The position numbers were made by a program, and so were the translations under genes. 47,304 nucleotides of DNA, from assembly GCA_945893045.1 (NCBI GenBank), contig CAMDEA010000051.1, forward strand, positions 1 to 47,304, written 5' to 3'. Shown here piece after piece: positions 23,123-31,196 of the stretch (positions are counted from its first letter, which is position 1; each line of letters begins with the position of its first letter). Under the pieces are notes generated by a model that worked only from the letters and a program-made list of their open reading frames with translations, was not told the origin of the DNA and did not search any database. The stretch is from Planctomyces sp. SH-PL62. Lineage in GTDB: Bacteria > Planctomycetota > Planctomycetia > Planctomycetales > Planctomycetaceae.

Positions 23123-24637
23123 GTGTCACGTCCAAACCTTCTCTACCTGACTCACCGCGTGCCGCATCCTCCGAATCGGGGGGACCGCATTCGGACGTAT
23201 CACATGCTGCGGCATCTGTCGCAACATGCGGATGTTTCGTTGGCCTGTCTGGCGGACGAGCCAGTGTCAGAGGAGACGCATCGCGAGTTGAATCGGCTGT
23301 GCGTGCGCGTTGGGATCGTGCCTGTCGAAAAGCGATTCCGTTGGATGCGAGCCGGTCTGTCACTCTTGCGCGGCCGGACGATCAGCGAAGGGGCGTTTCA
23401 ATCGCCGGGTTTGACGCGACTGCTGAACGACTGGAGTGAGACGACTCCGTTCGATGCGACGCTGGCGTCGTCATCGGCGCTGGCTCCGTACCTGCGGTTG
23501 CCGGCGTTGAGTTCCGCGAAGGCGAGCGTGGACTTGATTGATGTCGATAGCCAAAAGTGGCTCGATTACGCCGCCGCGACTCGTGGGCCGAAGGGTTGGT
23601 TGTATCGGCACGAAGGTCAGCGGATGCGGACGCTCGAAGCGAGTCTCGCGACCTGGACTCATCGCTTGTTGGTTGTCAGTGAAGCCGAGGCGGACATCTT
23701 CCGCGCGTTCTGCCCGAACGGACCGATCACGGCGATCTCCAATGGTGTCGATGTCGATTTCTTCCGGCCGTGGCCGGCCATGCCGCCGAATGATTCTCAA
23801 GACAAGGCTTTAGGGTTTGGCCTGAAGGGCCGCAACTCGATAGCCCAGGGCAACGCCCTGGGTCAGTCGAACCCAGAATTGCTAAGCCCTGAAAGGGCGA
23901 AACTCGCGAACGACATTGTGTCGCCCCTTCAGGGCTTAACTCCATTCGATTCCGATACCCCAGGGCGTTGCCCTGGGCTGTCGAGTTGCGGCCCTTCAGG
24001 CCAAACAGCAGCCAGCAATCAACGACTCAACGAAGGCTGCGTCTTTGTCGGCGCACTCGATTACAAGCCGAACATTGACGGTGCGATTTGGTTTTGCCGC
24101 AATGTCTGGCCGCGGATTCGCGAGCAAAAGCTGAACGCGGTGATTCGTCTGGTCGGTCGCGAGCCGACACGCGAAGTCCGAGCGCTGGCGGAGATTCCCG
24201 GCGTTGAAGTCGTCGGCACCGTGCCCGATGTGCGGCCGTATCTGGCCGAGGCCGCAGTGGTCGTGGTGCCGTTGCAGATTGCGCGCGGCGTGCAGAACAA
24301 AGTGCTCGAAGCGATGGCGATGGGTAAAGCGATCGTCGCTTCGCCGGAACCGATCGTCGGTTTACAGGTCGAATCGGGAGCGCATCTGCTGCGCGCGAGC
24401 AACGTGGATGAGTGGGTGTCGCACGTCACCGAGTTGCTTGATGACGTTGCGTTGCGCGACGAACTTGGCACGGCCGCGCTGGCGTATGTCACGGCGTATC
24501 ACCGCTGGGAACAGTGTTTGGAATCACTGCCGAAGCTGTTGTTGGGGCAGCTTGATGGGACAAATAAGACGGATTGGACCGATAAGTCCTATGCGTCCCA
24601 TTCGTCCCATTTGACGGCCGCGGAGGCCACTTCATGA
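23123..24637 (+). CDS. GT4 glycosyltransferase (exosortase-system sugar transferase, Stp1-like)
   Basis: This 504-aa GT-B glycosyltransferase closely resembles the PEP-CTERM/exosortase-associated sugar transferases. The N-terminal domain starts NLLYLTHRVPHPPNRGDRIRTYH, followed by VDLIDVDSQKW, HRLLVVSEAEAD and ISNGVDVDFFRPW. The C-terminal domain begins VFVGALDYKPNIDGAIWF and has the donor site VVVPLQIARGVQNKVLEAMAMGKAIVASPEPIVGL. About 64 residues (about 232-295), exactly in the linker between the two Rossmann domains, are encoded by a nested inverted repeat, explaining the excess length. The C-terminal tail (DGTNKTDWTDKSYASHSSH) is also low-complexity and repeat-like. GTG at 23123 is used: GAGG lies 8 bases upstream and the protein then starts at the conserved block. 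Stop overlaps the next ATG by 4 bp. Confidence 0.92.
   Translation: MSRPNLLYLTHRVPHPPNRGDRIRTYHMLRHLSQHADVSLACLADEPVSEETHRELNRLCVRVGIVPVEKRFRWMRAGLSLLRGRTISEGAFQSPGLTRLLNDWSETTPFDATLASSSALAPYLRLPALSSAKASVDLIDVDSQKWLDYAAATRGPKGWLYRHEGQRMRTLEASLATWTHRLLVVSEAEADIFRAFCPNGPITAISNGVDVDFFRPWPAMPPNDSQDKALGFGLKGRNSIAQGNALGQSNPELLSPERAKLANDIVSPLQGLTPFDSDTPGRCPGLSSCGPSGQTAASNQRLNEGCVFVGALDYKPNIDGAIWFCRNVWPRIREQKLNAVIRLVGREPTREVRALAEIPGVEVVGTVPDVRPYLAEAAVVVVPLQIARGVQNKVLEAMAMGKAIVASPEPIVGLQVESGAHLLRASNVDEWVSHVTELLDDVALRDELGTAALAYVTAYHRWEQCLESLPKLLLGQLDGTNKTDWTDKSYASHSSHLTAAEATS
23816..24005. repeat. Nested composite inverted repeat inside the GT4 gene
   Basis: Outer arms 23816-23862 and about 23958-24005 match at about 46 of 47 positions (core TTTGGCCTGAAGGGCCGCAA), with an inner arm pair near 23880-23901 and 23920-23940 (GCCCTGAAAGGGCGA with TCGCCCCTTCAGGGC). 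The whole 190-bp element is read through in frame without a stop codon. Architecture is like the composite element at 13983-14201. Confidence 0.94.
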
Positions 24638-25953
24638 AGGGCCTCCTCTTCACCTATCTCGTGACTTCTGGCGGAGTCGCCGGCGGTCTGTTCAATCCGT
24701 TCTACGGATTGCTGGCGTATGTCGTGCTGGCGATCGTCAAGCCGGAAGCGATGTGGCCGTGGGCGGTGACCTCCGGGCGATACAGCCTGGCGGTCGCGCT
24801 GGCGATGATGATTGGCTGGACGTACTCGAAGCGCGCGACGTTTCAAACGGGGAGCGGCGGCACGGTGCTCGGTGTGTTGCTGGCCTTCTTCGCGTGGGCG
24901 GGGTTCGGGGCGTTCTTCGCTCCGAATCAAGAGGCCGCGTGGCTGTTCATCGAGACGTTTGCCAAGATCATTATCCCCATCTTCATCGGTCTGACGACGA
25001 TCGACTCGGTCGCGAAGTTGAAACAACTGGCGTGGTGCATCGCGATCACGCAGGGCTACGTCGCGTTCGAGATGAACCTGTACTATTTCCAGGGCTACAA
25101 CACGCTGGCGACCGAAGGCTTCGGAGCCTTGGACAACAACAGCGCGGCGATCGCGCTGGTCACGGCGCTCGGCCTGACGTTCTTTCTCGGCCTGCATGCC
25201 GAGTCGTTGTTCGCGAAGGGATTGGCCTTCGGCCTGGCCGCGCTGATGGGGCATGCGGTGCTGTTCTCGTATTCGCGCGGCGGCATGATGGCGATGCTCG
25301 TCAGCGGAGCGGCCGCGTTCGTGATGATCCCGAAGCGGCCGCGGCATTACTTCGCGTTCGCTGTGGCGGCGTGCATGGGTTTCTATTTGGCCGGTGCGGA
25401 AGTCCGCGAGCGATTCGCCTCGTCGTTCACCAATCAGAAAGGTGAGCGCGAAGCATCCGCTCAGAGTCGTGTCGATTTGTGGCGCGATTGCTGGGACGTG
25501 ATGCAACATCACCCGATCATGGGCTGCGGCCCGAATCAGTGGCCGGTGATCGCTCCGAAGTACGGCTGGCCCGCCGGCAAAGAAGCTCACAGCCTGTGGA
25601 TGCAGACTGGTGCCGAACTGGGCTTTCCCGGCTTAATTCTGCTGGCCGGGTTCTACCTGCTCTGCACGACTCGTTGCTGGATGCTGACCTGGAAGCGAAC
25701 CGTTGTCTCCGATCCGTGGCTGATCGTCACGGCGCGGATGGTGGTTGTGTCCTTGGCCGGGTTCTCCGTGGCCGCGCAATTCGTGAGCCTCGAAGCACTG
25801 GAGATTCCTTACTACGTCGCACTGTTGGGCTGCGGCGCGTTGAGACTGCACTCACAGGGAACCGGGGTCAGGTCTTCAAATTTCAATTTTGGCCCCGCGA
25901 ACTGCGAGCAACTCAATTCAACGCCTCAACTCCAATTGGAAGTCAGTGGTTGA
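24634..25953 (+). CDS. O-antigen ligase/polymerase-family membrane protein
   Basis: This 439-aa protein has about eleven membrane helices and a large periplasmic loop (about residues 255-335) containing SRVDLWRDCWDVMQHHPIMGCGPNQWP and KEAHSLWMQTGAELGFPGL, the Wzy/WaaL-type loop with conserved Arg/His. It resembles exosortase-locus O-glycosylation ligases and would polymerise or transfer lipid-linked repeat units in the periplasm. ATG 24634 overlaps the GT4 stop (ATGA) and GGAGG lies 6 bases upstream. The last about 30 residues (after LLGCGALRLHS) are encoded by an inverted repeat (25862-25992), with the stop codon in the repeat's loop. Confidence 0.9.
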   Translation: MKGLLFTYLVTSGGVAGGLFNPFYGLLAYVVLAIVKPEAMWPWAVTSGRYSLAVALAMMIGWTYSKRATFQTGSGGTVLGVLLAFFAWAGFGAFFAPNQEAAWLFIETFAKIIIPIFIGLTTIDSVAKLKQLAWCIAITQGYVAFEMNLYYFQGYNTLATEGFGALDNNSAAIALVTALGLTFFLGLHAESLFAKGLAFGLAALMGHAVLFSYSRGGMMAMLVSGAAAFVMIPKRPRHYFAFAVAACMGFYLAGAEVRERFASSFTNQKGEREASAQSRVDLWRDCWDVMQHHPIMGCGPNQWPVIAPKYGWPAGKEAHSLWMQTGAELGFPGLILLAGFYLLCTTRCWMLTWKRTVVSDPWLIVTARMVVVSLAGFSVAAQFVSLEALEIPYYVALLGCGALRLHSQGTGVRSSNFNFGPANCEQLNSTPQLQLEVSG

Positions 25954-25992
25954 TCGTCGAGCCAAAATTGAAATTTGAAGACCTGACCCCGG
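25862..25992. repeat. Perfect 32-bp inverted repeat spanning the ligase stop codon
   Basis: Arms 25862-25893 and 25961-25992 match at 32 of 32 positions around a 67-bp loop; core GGGGTCAGGTCTTCAAATTT. It starts inside the ligase gene, contains its stop, and ends 9 bp before the flippase ATG. The design (GGGGTC at the ends, AAATTTCA toward the middle) recalls the element at 12765-12859. Confidence 0.94.
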
Positions 25993-26001
25993 ATTGAGCG
26001 T

Positions 26002-27462
26002 ATGAAACTTCACCGCGATCTTCTGAAGCACTCGTCGATCTACGGCATCGGTCAAGTCCTGGGCCGAGTGGCTTCGCTGCTGCTGTTGCCGTTGTACACG
26101 CGCTGCTTGTCTCCGGCGGATTACGGAGTCGTGGCGATCCTTGATCTGACGGCCGGGATTCTGGCGGTGCTCATCGGGGGGGGGATGGCATCGGCGGTGA
26201 CTCGGTTCCATTTCGATGTCGATGGCGAGCAGTGGCATGATCGAGTCTGGTGGACCGGACTAAGCTATGTGGCGATCTCATCGGGAATGCTGATCGCGCC
26301 GTTGTGGTTGGCTCGCGATTGGCTGGCCGAGGTGACGCTCGGCTCCAGTATTGCCAACGGAGCGCACTTCTACGTGCTGGCGTTGGCGACGATGTGGTTC
26401 GGAACGTTCACCGAAGTCTTCGATGCGTATCTCCGCGTCCAAAAACGCTCGGCCCTGTTTGTGTCGTTGTCGTTTCTGCGGCTGTTGCTCAACGTGGGCC
26501 TCAACGTCTACTTCCTGGTGGTTCGCGGCGACGGGATCGCCGGTCTGTTGATCGGCAATCTGTTGTCGACGGCGGCTTACACGCTGACATTGTTTGTGAT
26601 CTTTTGCGGCAGCCGAGGCCGTTGTGTCTTCGATCGGCTCATGGCGGGCAAGCTGCTGCGCTTCGGAAGTCCGCTGATCGCGACGGCGTTGTTGTCGATG
26701 GTGATTCACGAAGCCGATCGCTACTTCCTGCGTGTGTGGGTCGATCTGGATCAAGTCGGGCTGTACTCGCTGGCGTACAAAATTGGGCAGGCGGTCAACA
26801 TGCTGTGCTTGGTGCCGTTCTCGGCGATCTGGGGCGTGCTCGTGTACGAGATCGCTCGATCGCCGGACGCGAAACGGCAGTACGCGGTCGTGTTCGAGCA
26901 CTTCGTCGCGGGCTTGTCGCTGGTGATGTTGGCCGCGTCGCTGTTTGCTCGACCGCTGCTGAGCGTGCTGACAACCGCCGAGTACGTCGCGGCCGCCGAC
27001 CTCGTGCCGATCATTTGCCTCGGCTTCTTGTGCTTCAGCCTGCACGAGCACTTCCGCGTTCCGATCATGCTGACGCGACAGACGCTGAACCTGGTCCCGG
27101 TGTACTTCTTCGCGGCGTTGCTGAACATCGCGTGCAACGTCCTCTTGATTCCTCGGTTTCATGCGGCGGGAGCGGCTTGGGCGAGTGTCATCAGCTACGC
27201 CGGCTTCTCCGCGTGTGGGCTGTTCCGCTACCGCCGGATCGACGTCTATCCGTATCCACTCCGCCGCTGCGGCGAGATTGTCCTGGGCATGGTGCTGAGC
27301 TGGATCGCCTGTCAACAAGCGTGGGGTTTGTCGTTGATCGCGGGCTGGTCACTGTCGGTGCTCGCGTGGCTGGGGTGGGCAGCGTTGCTGTTCGGGAAGC
27401 CGTTTACAGAGTTCGTTCAAGCGCGTTGGCAAACTCGTCATCCGGAACTCCGAAAAACGTGA
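26002..27462 (+). CDS. Wzx/RfbX-type polysaccharide flippase
   Basis: This 486-aa membrane protein of the MOP superfamily (polysaccharide transporter branch) has about fourteen hydrophobic segments. It begins HRDLLKHSSIYGIGQVLGRVASLLLLPLYTRCLSPADYGVVAILDL, a classical Wzx N-terminus, and contains the repeated central segment KLLRFGSPLIATALLSMVIHEADRYFL. It would flip undecaprenyl-diphosphate-linked repeat units across the inner membrane. ATG at 26002 follows an inverted repeat. Its stop (27460-27462) overlaps a GTG at 27459 that may be the next gene's start. Confidence 0.93.
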   Translation: MKLHRDLLKHSSIYGIGQVLGRVASLLLLPLYTRCLSPADYGVVAILDLTAGILAVLIGGGMASAVTRFHFDVDGEQWHDRVWWTGLSYVAISSGMLIAPLWLARDWLAEVTLGSSIANGAHFYVLALATMWFGTFTEVFDAYLRVQKRSALFVSLSFLRLLLNVGLNVYFLVVRGDGIAGLLIGNLLSTAAYTLTLFVIFCGSRGRCVFDRLMAGKLLRFGSPLIATALLSMVIHEADRYFLRVWVDLDQVGLYSLAYKIGQAVNMLCLVPFSAIWGVLVYEIARSPDAKRQYAVVFEHFVAGLSLVMLAASLFARPLLSVLTTAEYVAAADLVPIICLGFLCFSLHEHFRVPIMLTRQTLNLVPVYFFAALLNIACNVLLIPRFHAAGAAWASVISYAGFSACGLFRYRRIDVYPYPLRRCGEIVLGMVLSWIACQQAWGLSLIAGWSLSVLAWLGWAALLFGKPFTEFVQARWQTRHPELRKT

Positions 27463-27518
27463 ATCCGGAAAAATCAGATCAGCGTTTGGTTCCCATCGTT
27501 TCGTGGGGTCGGTGCGGC

Positions 27519-29105
27519 ATGTCTTCTCGATTTCAGCAGTTCTGCGAAAGCCGTCTCGCGGTTGCGTTGATCCTAGTGGTCTTCGCAGTGTCGGTCGCGG
27601 TGTCCTGGCAGGGCACTCACTCTGTCGCCGTGGCGGACGAGATCTCATACGTCACTGGCGGCGTGAACTTGGTGACGACCGGCCGCTTCACGAATCCATT
27701 CGGCGAACCTGAGCTGTGGTTCCCGCCCGTTTATCCCGTGCTGATCGGACTCAGCAGTTTGGGAGGTTGGCTGGATCCGTTCGTCGTCGCGCGTCTCCTC
27801 AGCGTCATCGCGGCCGCCGCGACGCTGTTGCTGTTCGATCGCACGACGGTACTCATCCTGAGCCGCGCGGTGGAGTCGGCTACACACCAACTCCGGCCGA
27901 GGTTGGTGGCCTGCATCGCGACTGCGCTGTTGGCGACGAATCCGACGTTTCAGATCTACGCCAGCCGAGCACTCTCCGAATCGCTCGCCCTGTGCTTGTC
28001 ATTGTTAGGGCTGCATCTGTGGTTGCGTCAGCCGACGACATTCCGCAGCGCCGGTTGGAGTGGATTGGTCATCGGCCTGGCGACGCTGACTCGCCCCGAG
28101 TGCGTGCTCGTACTGCCTCTGTGGTGCGCGATCGAGGTTCTGCGACAACGTGATCGACGCACGATGCAGCGTGGATTGCTCGCCAGCGCGGTCTGTGTCA
28201 CGAGCCTGCTGCCCTACGCCGCCTACCTGCACGAGCACACGGGCCGGTGGACCATTTCCAACAAGAGCGACGTCAATCTCGCGGCCGGCCGAGCGGCCTT
28301 CTTCGGCACGCCGCGCGAGTACATCGACGAAGACACGCTGCGACTCGAATACTTTCCGGTCGATACGTCTTTGACGAACGAACTCCAACGCTTTGGCCAC
28401 AATTGTCGCAAGCTCGTCACCGCGTTTACTGAAACCTACTTCCGCTGGTGGCTGGCGTCGGCAGTTCTGTGCTTGATGGTGAGCGGCGCGTTCGTCCTGT
28501 GGCGGCGCGGCGATCGCCGACTGGTGCTCTGCTTACTGGCGAGCTTGCCGTATCTCGCGATCGTCGCCGCGTACGACGTCAGCGGATCGAAGAATCTCCA
28601 ACTGGCACTCCCCGCGTTGTCGTTGTTCGCCGCGACAGCGATTGCCGTCGGCCTGCGCTCGCAGCGCCGAGTGGTCGTGCTGTTGCTGTGTGGCGTGGTC
28701 GGCTTGTTGATGTTGGAAGGAACGACGCGCTTCCCGCGCTGGACGCGATCGGAATCGTTCGCCGCCGGATCGGGATTACGTGATGCCGGGCTGCGTCTGC
28801 GTGATGCGAACTTGCCGCCGGGAGTCATGTATGAATTCGGAGCAACGACCGCGTACTACTCGGGCTGGGAGCGGCGATATCTCACGCCGAACCGGCTCGA
28901 GACCGTGCTGGCCTACATCGACCAGCACGAACCGGCGAACCGAGCCGTTTATCTGACGGTCTCGTCCAACACTCAGCACGCGGTGCATTCCACCACCAGC
29001 CGTCTGCTGGATGAACCGCGACCTCAACTCGAACTCGTTTTGGAATTGAACTCACCGGAGCACGTCGTCGTTTACCGCGTCGATCGTCCGCTCAAATCCG
29101 AATAA
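27519..29105 (+). CDS. Polytopic membrane glycosyltransferase, GT39/PMT-2-like
   Basis: This 528-aa protein begins with a TM (RLAVALILVVFAVSVAVSW), then a loop with VADEISYVTGGVNLVTTGRFTNPFGEPELWFPPVYPVLIGL, typical of the acidic first loop of GT-C membrane glycosyltransferases, and about ten further helices. It is likely to transfer a sugar from a lipid donor at the periplasmic face. ATG at 27519 is annotated; GTG at 27459 in the same frame would give a 4-bp overlap with the flippase stop (the arrangement used repeatedly in this operon) and add 20 residues. Neither has a strong SD. The upstream reading frame from 26250 is only a shadow of the flippase gene. It is the third GT39-like gene in the window. 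Confidence 0.85.
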   Translation: MSSRFQQFCESRLAVALILVVFAVSVAVSWQGTHSVAVADEISYVTGGVNLVTTGRFTNPFGEPELWFPPVYPVLIGLSSLGGWLDPFVVARLLSVIAAAATLLLFDRTTVLILSRAVESATHQLRPRLVACIATALLATNPTFQIYASRALSESLALCLSLLGLHLWLRQPTTFRSAGWSGLVIGLATLTRPECVLVLPLWCAIEVLRQRDRRTMQRGLLASAVCVTSLLPYAAYLHEHTGRWTISNKSDVNLAAGRAAFFGTPREYIDEDTLRLEYFPVDTSLTNELQRFGHNCRKLVTAFTETYFRWWLASAVLCLMVSGAFVLWRRGDRRLVLCLLASLPYLAIVAAYDVSGSKNLQLALPALSLFAATAIAVGLRSQRRVVVLLLCGVVGLLMLEGTTRFPRWTRSESFAAGSGLRDAGLRLRDANLPPGVMYEFGATTAYYSGWERRYLTPNRLETVLAYIDQHEPANRAVYLTVSSNTQHAVHSTTSRLLDEPRPQLELVLELNSPEHVVVYRVDRPLKSE

Positions 29106-29238
29106 ACCGAGAATTCCGACAATGCCCAAGTGACCGCCAAAACCGTTCGATAGGACGCTTTCATTCTCTCCAAAAGAATCGGCATGCCATCGGCGTGTGA
29201 CCTAAGTTTCCAGACGCTTTATGCCTCAAGGTAATTCC

Positions 29239-29982
29239 ATGACGACCGCTCAGCTCAGCAGCGAACACGAAATTCAATCGGCCTATTCGGGGACGCGAAC
29301 CGCGTCGGCCTACGTGGCCGAGCGGTTTTGCAGCGAACTCAACCGCGTGTTGCACGAGCGGCAAGTCGCCGCCGTGAATCGCGTGATGACGGACACGCGG
29401 CCGGCTCACGCACTGGAGATCGCCCCTGGTCCTGGCCGAGTCACGCGCGACGTGCGGCCGGCCGGGCAACTCACCTGTCTGGAGTTCAACGAAGGCATGA
29501 TCGAAGAAGGCCGGCGAGCGTGTCGCAACGGGGCCGAGTTCGTCCAAGGCAATGCCTTCGAGTTGCCGTTTGAGCCGGGCACGTTCGACTTTGCCTACAC
29601 GTTTCGATTCATCCGTCACTTCCACAACGACGACCGTTCGCGGCTGTATGCGCAGATCGCGAGCGTTTTGAAGCCGGGCGGCACGCTGGTCTTCGATGCC
29701 GTCAACGAACGCCAATCGAAACCGCTGCGAGACGCGACTCCGGAGTCGTATCCGGTCTACGACGTGCTCTACCGCGAGGCCGAATTGCGCAGCGAACTCA
29801 CCGCCGCCGGCTTCACCGGTATCCGCTTGGAGTCCGTGCAGAAGCGGTATCGCTGGCAATATCTCAGCGAGACGCTGATTGGCCCGCGGTCATCCGTGCT
29901 CAATCGCCTGATCGTGCGTGGGTTGGAAGCGCTGCCCGCTCGCGATGGCCTGGAATGGATCGTGACATGCCGCCGCGCGTAG
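29239..29982 (+). CDS. Class I SAM-dependent methyltransferase
   Basis: This 247-aa methyltransferase has the SAM-binding loop ALEIAPGPGRVTRDV (about residues 58-72), then LTCLEFNEGMIEEG, FVQGNAFELPFEPGTFDFAYTFRFIRHF and VLKPGGTLVFDAVNE, a complete motif I-III set. ATG at 29239 is preferred over that at 29221 because AAGG precedes it by 8 bases. Its 3' end overlaps the following GT4 gene by 16 bp. It probably methylates a sugar or lipid-linked intermediate of this locus. The 133-bp gap before it shows nothing recognisable. Confidence 0.86.
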   Translation: MTTAQLSSEHEIQSAYSGTRTASAYVAERFCSELNRVLHERQVAAVNRVMTDTRPAHALEIAPGPGRVTRDVRPAGQLTCLEFNEGMIEEGRRACRNGAEFVQGNAFELPFEPGTFDFAYTFRFIRHFHNDDRSRLYAQIASVLKPGGTLVFDAVNERQSKPLRDATPESYPVYDVLYREAELRSELTAAGFTGIRLESVQKRYRWQYLSETLIGPRSSVLNRLIVRGLEALPARDGLEWIVTCRRA

Positions 29983-31196
29983 CCATTTGGACGAGCGCAT
30001 TCGAGGCTGACATGGAAGCGATCTCGGCCGAGGTCGCGTTGTTGCGCCGCAGCTTTCCGAGCAGCGTCAGTTGGGGCTTGAGTCATCGTCATTGGGCCTT
30101 GCTGTCGCCGACGCGCGGGTTCTGTTTGCATCCGAAATTGCATCTGTTGTTTCGAGCCGCGACGCGATTGCTGGAGCCGCTGTTTGAAATCAATCATGTG
30201 TTCGGCTCGGTCGGCGACTGGTTTTATCTGGAAGGTCGCCGCCGTCGTCCGACGGTGTTGACCGCCGCCGCTATGAGCGCTCCGGTCGAACGCTCGCTGC
30301 TGGATCGCGTTGATCGCTTCGTCGCCGAACACCCAGCCGGCCGCGATGATCTGCACCGCCTGGGAATCGACGACGATCGTATCCGGCTCGTGCTGCCTCC
30401 CGTGGATTTGCAGCGCTTCCATCCGAGCGAACGTCCCGCCGAGCCATTCACGGTACTCTTCGCCTCCAGCCCGGAGGAGTCGTCGTGGCTCGACGCGCGC
30501 GGCTTGCCAGCGATCCTTGAGGCCGCGGCGCTGCGGCCGCAGATCCGGTTCCGTTTGCTGTGGCGTCCGTGGGGCGACAGCCTGCCGGTTATTCGCCAAC
30601 AGATCGAACAGCGTGGGTTGCACAACGTTGATCTCGTCGTCGGCCGTGTGACGGACATGGCGGCCGAGTACGCGCAGGCTCACGTCACGGTCGCTCCCTT
30701 CACCGATCTCAACCGTTGCAAGCCGATGCCGAACTCGTTGATCGAGAGCCTGGCCTGTGGCCGGCCGGTGATCTGCTCGCCAATCGTCGGACTCGCTCCG
30801 TTGGTCAGCGAGCACGCTGCCGGCATTGTTTGTGAATCGCACGGTGCGGCGCTGGCTGAAGCCGTCGATCGGGCCGCCGCTGATTGGGACACGCTGTCGC
30901 GAAGCTCGCGAACGCTGGCCGAGCGGCACTTCGATCAGACGATGTTCGTGCGGAGCTATCAACGCATCTATGCCGACCTTGTGCCGGGGTCGGGTGTGCG
31001 AATGATGCCATACGGCAACATTCGCGTGGCAGAAATGCCACAACCGATTGCATTGGCCGCGCGACGCCTGGAATCCTCGCGGCCATGCGATTCGCAAATT
31101 GACGCGCATCGTCTCACCGAACACGCTCGCTGCGGCAACATCAATGGGGGCTGCGGGCGCGGTGGAGCAGGCGATGCGCGGGACGTTCTTTTTTGA
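29967..31196 (+). CDS. GT4-like glycosyltransferase
   Basis: This 409-aa predicted GT-B glycosyltransferase begins RVAIWTSAFEADMEAISAEVALLRRSF. The C-terminal donor-binding half contains VDLQRFHPSERPAEPFTVLFASSP, VTVAPFTDLNRCKPMPNSLIESLACGRPVICSPIVGLAPLVSEHAAG and ends after FVRSYQRIYADL. The usual E(x7)E-type region maps to MPNSLIESLACG. The final about 70 residues (after YADLV) are not family-like: they begin with a 20-bp half copy of the 12842-12861 repeat and continue through low-homology sequence that overlaps the next gene. ATG at 29967 is annotated (29955 is also in frame). Substrate unknown. Confidence 0.84.
   Translation: MPPRVAIWTSAFEADMEAISAEVALLRRSFPSSVSWGLSHRHWALLSPTRGFCLHPKLHLLFRAATRLLEPLFEINHVFGSVGDWFYLEGRRRRPTVLTAAAMSAPVERSLLDRVDRFVAEHPAGRDDLHRLGIDDDRIRLVLPPVDLQRFHPSERPAEPFTVLFASSPEESSWLDARGLPAILEAAALRPQIRFRLLWRPWGDSLPVIRQQIEQRGLHNVDLVVGRVTDMAAEYAQAHVTVAPFTDLNRCKPMPNSLIESLACGRPVICSPIVGLAPLVSEHAAGIVCESHGAALAEAVDRAAADWDTLSRSSRTLAERHFDQTMFVRSYQRIYADLVPGSGVRMMPYGNIRVAEMPQPIALAARRLESSRPCDSQIDAHRLTEHARCGNINGGCGRGGAGDARDVLF
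30984..31003. repeat. Solo half copy of the GGGGTCGGGTGTGCGAAT repeat
   Basis: These 20 bases are identical to the reverse complement of 12842-12861, the outer end of a full inverted repeat there. No partner arm is found within the next few hundred bases. It forms part of the C-terminal coding region of the GT4 gene. Confidence 0.75.

Noticed and set aside
26250..27518. Very long plus-strand frame running through the flippase gene into the GT39 gene
   Set aside because: The first about 420 codons are a shadow of the flippase frame with Arg/Ala-rich, non-family composition; only the part from 27459/27519 onwards is protein-like.
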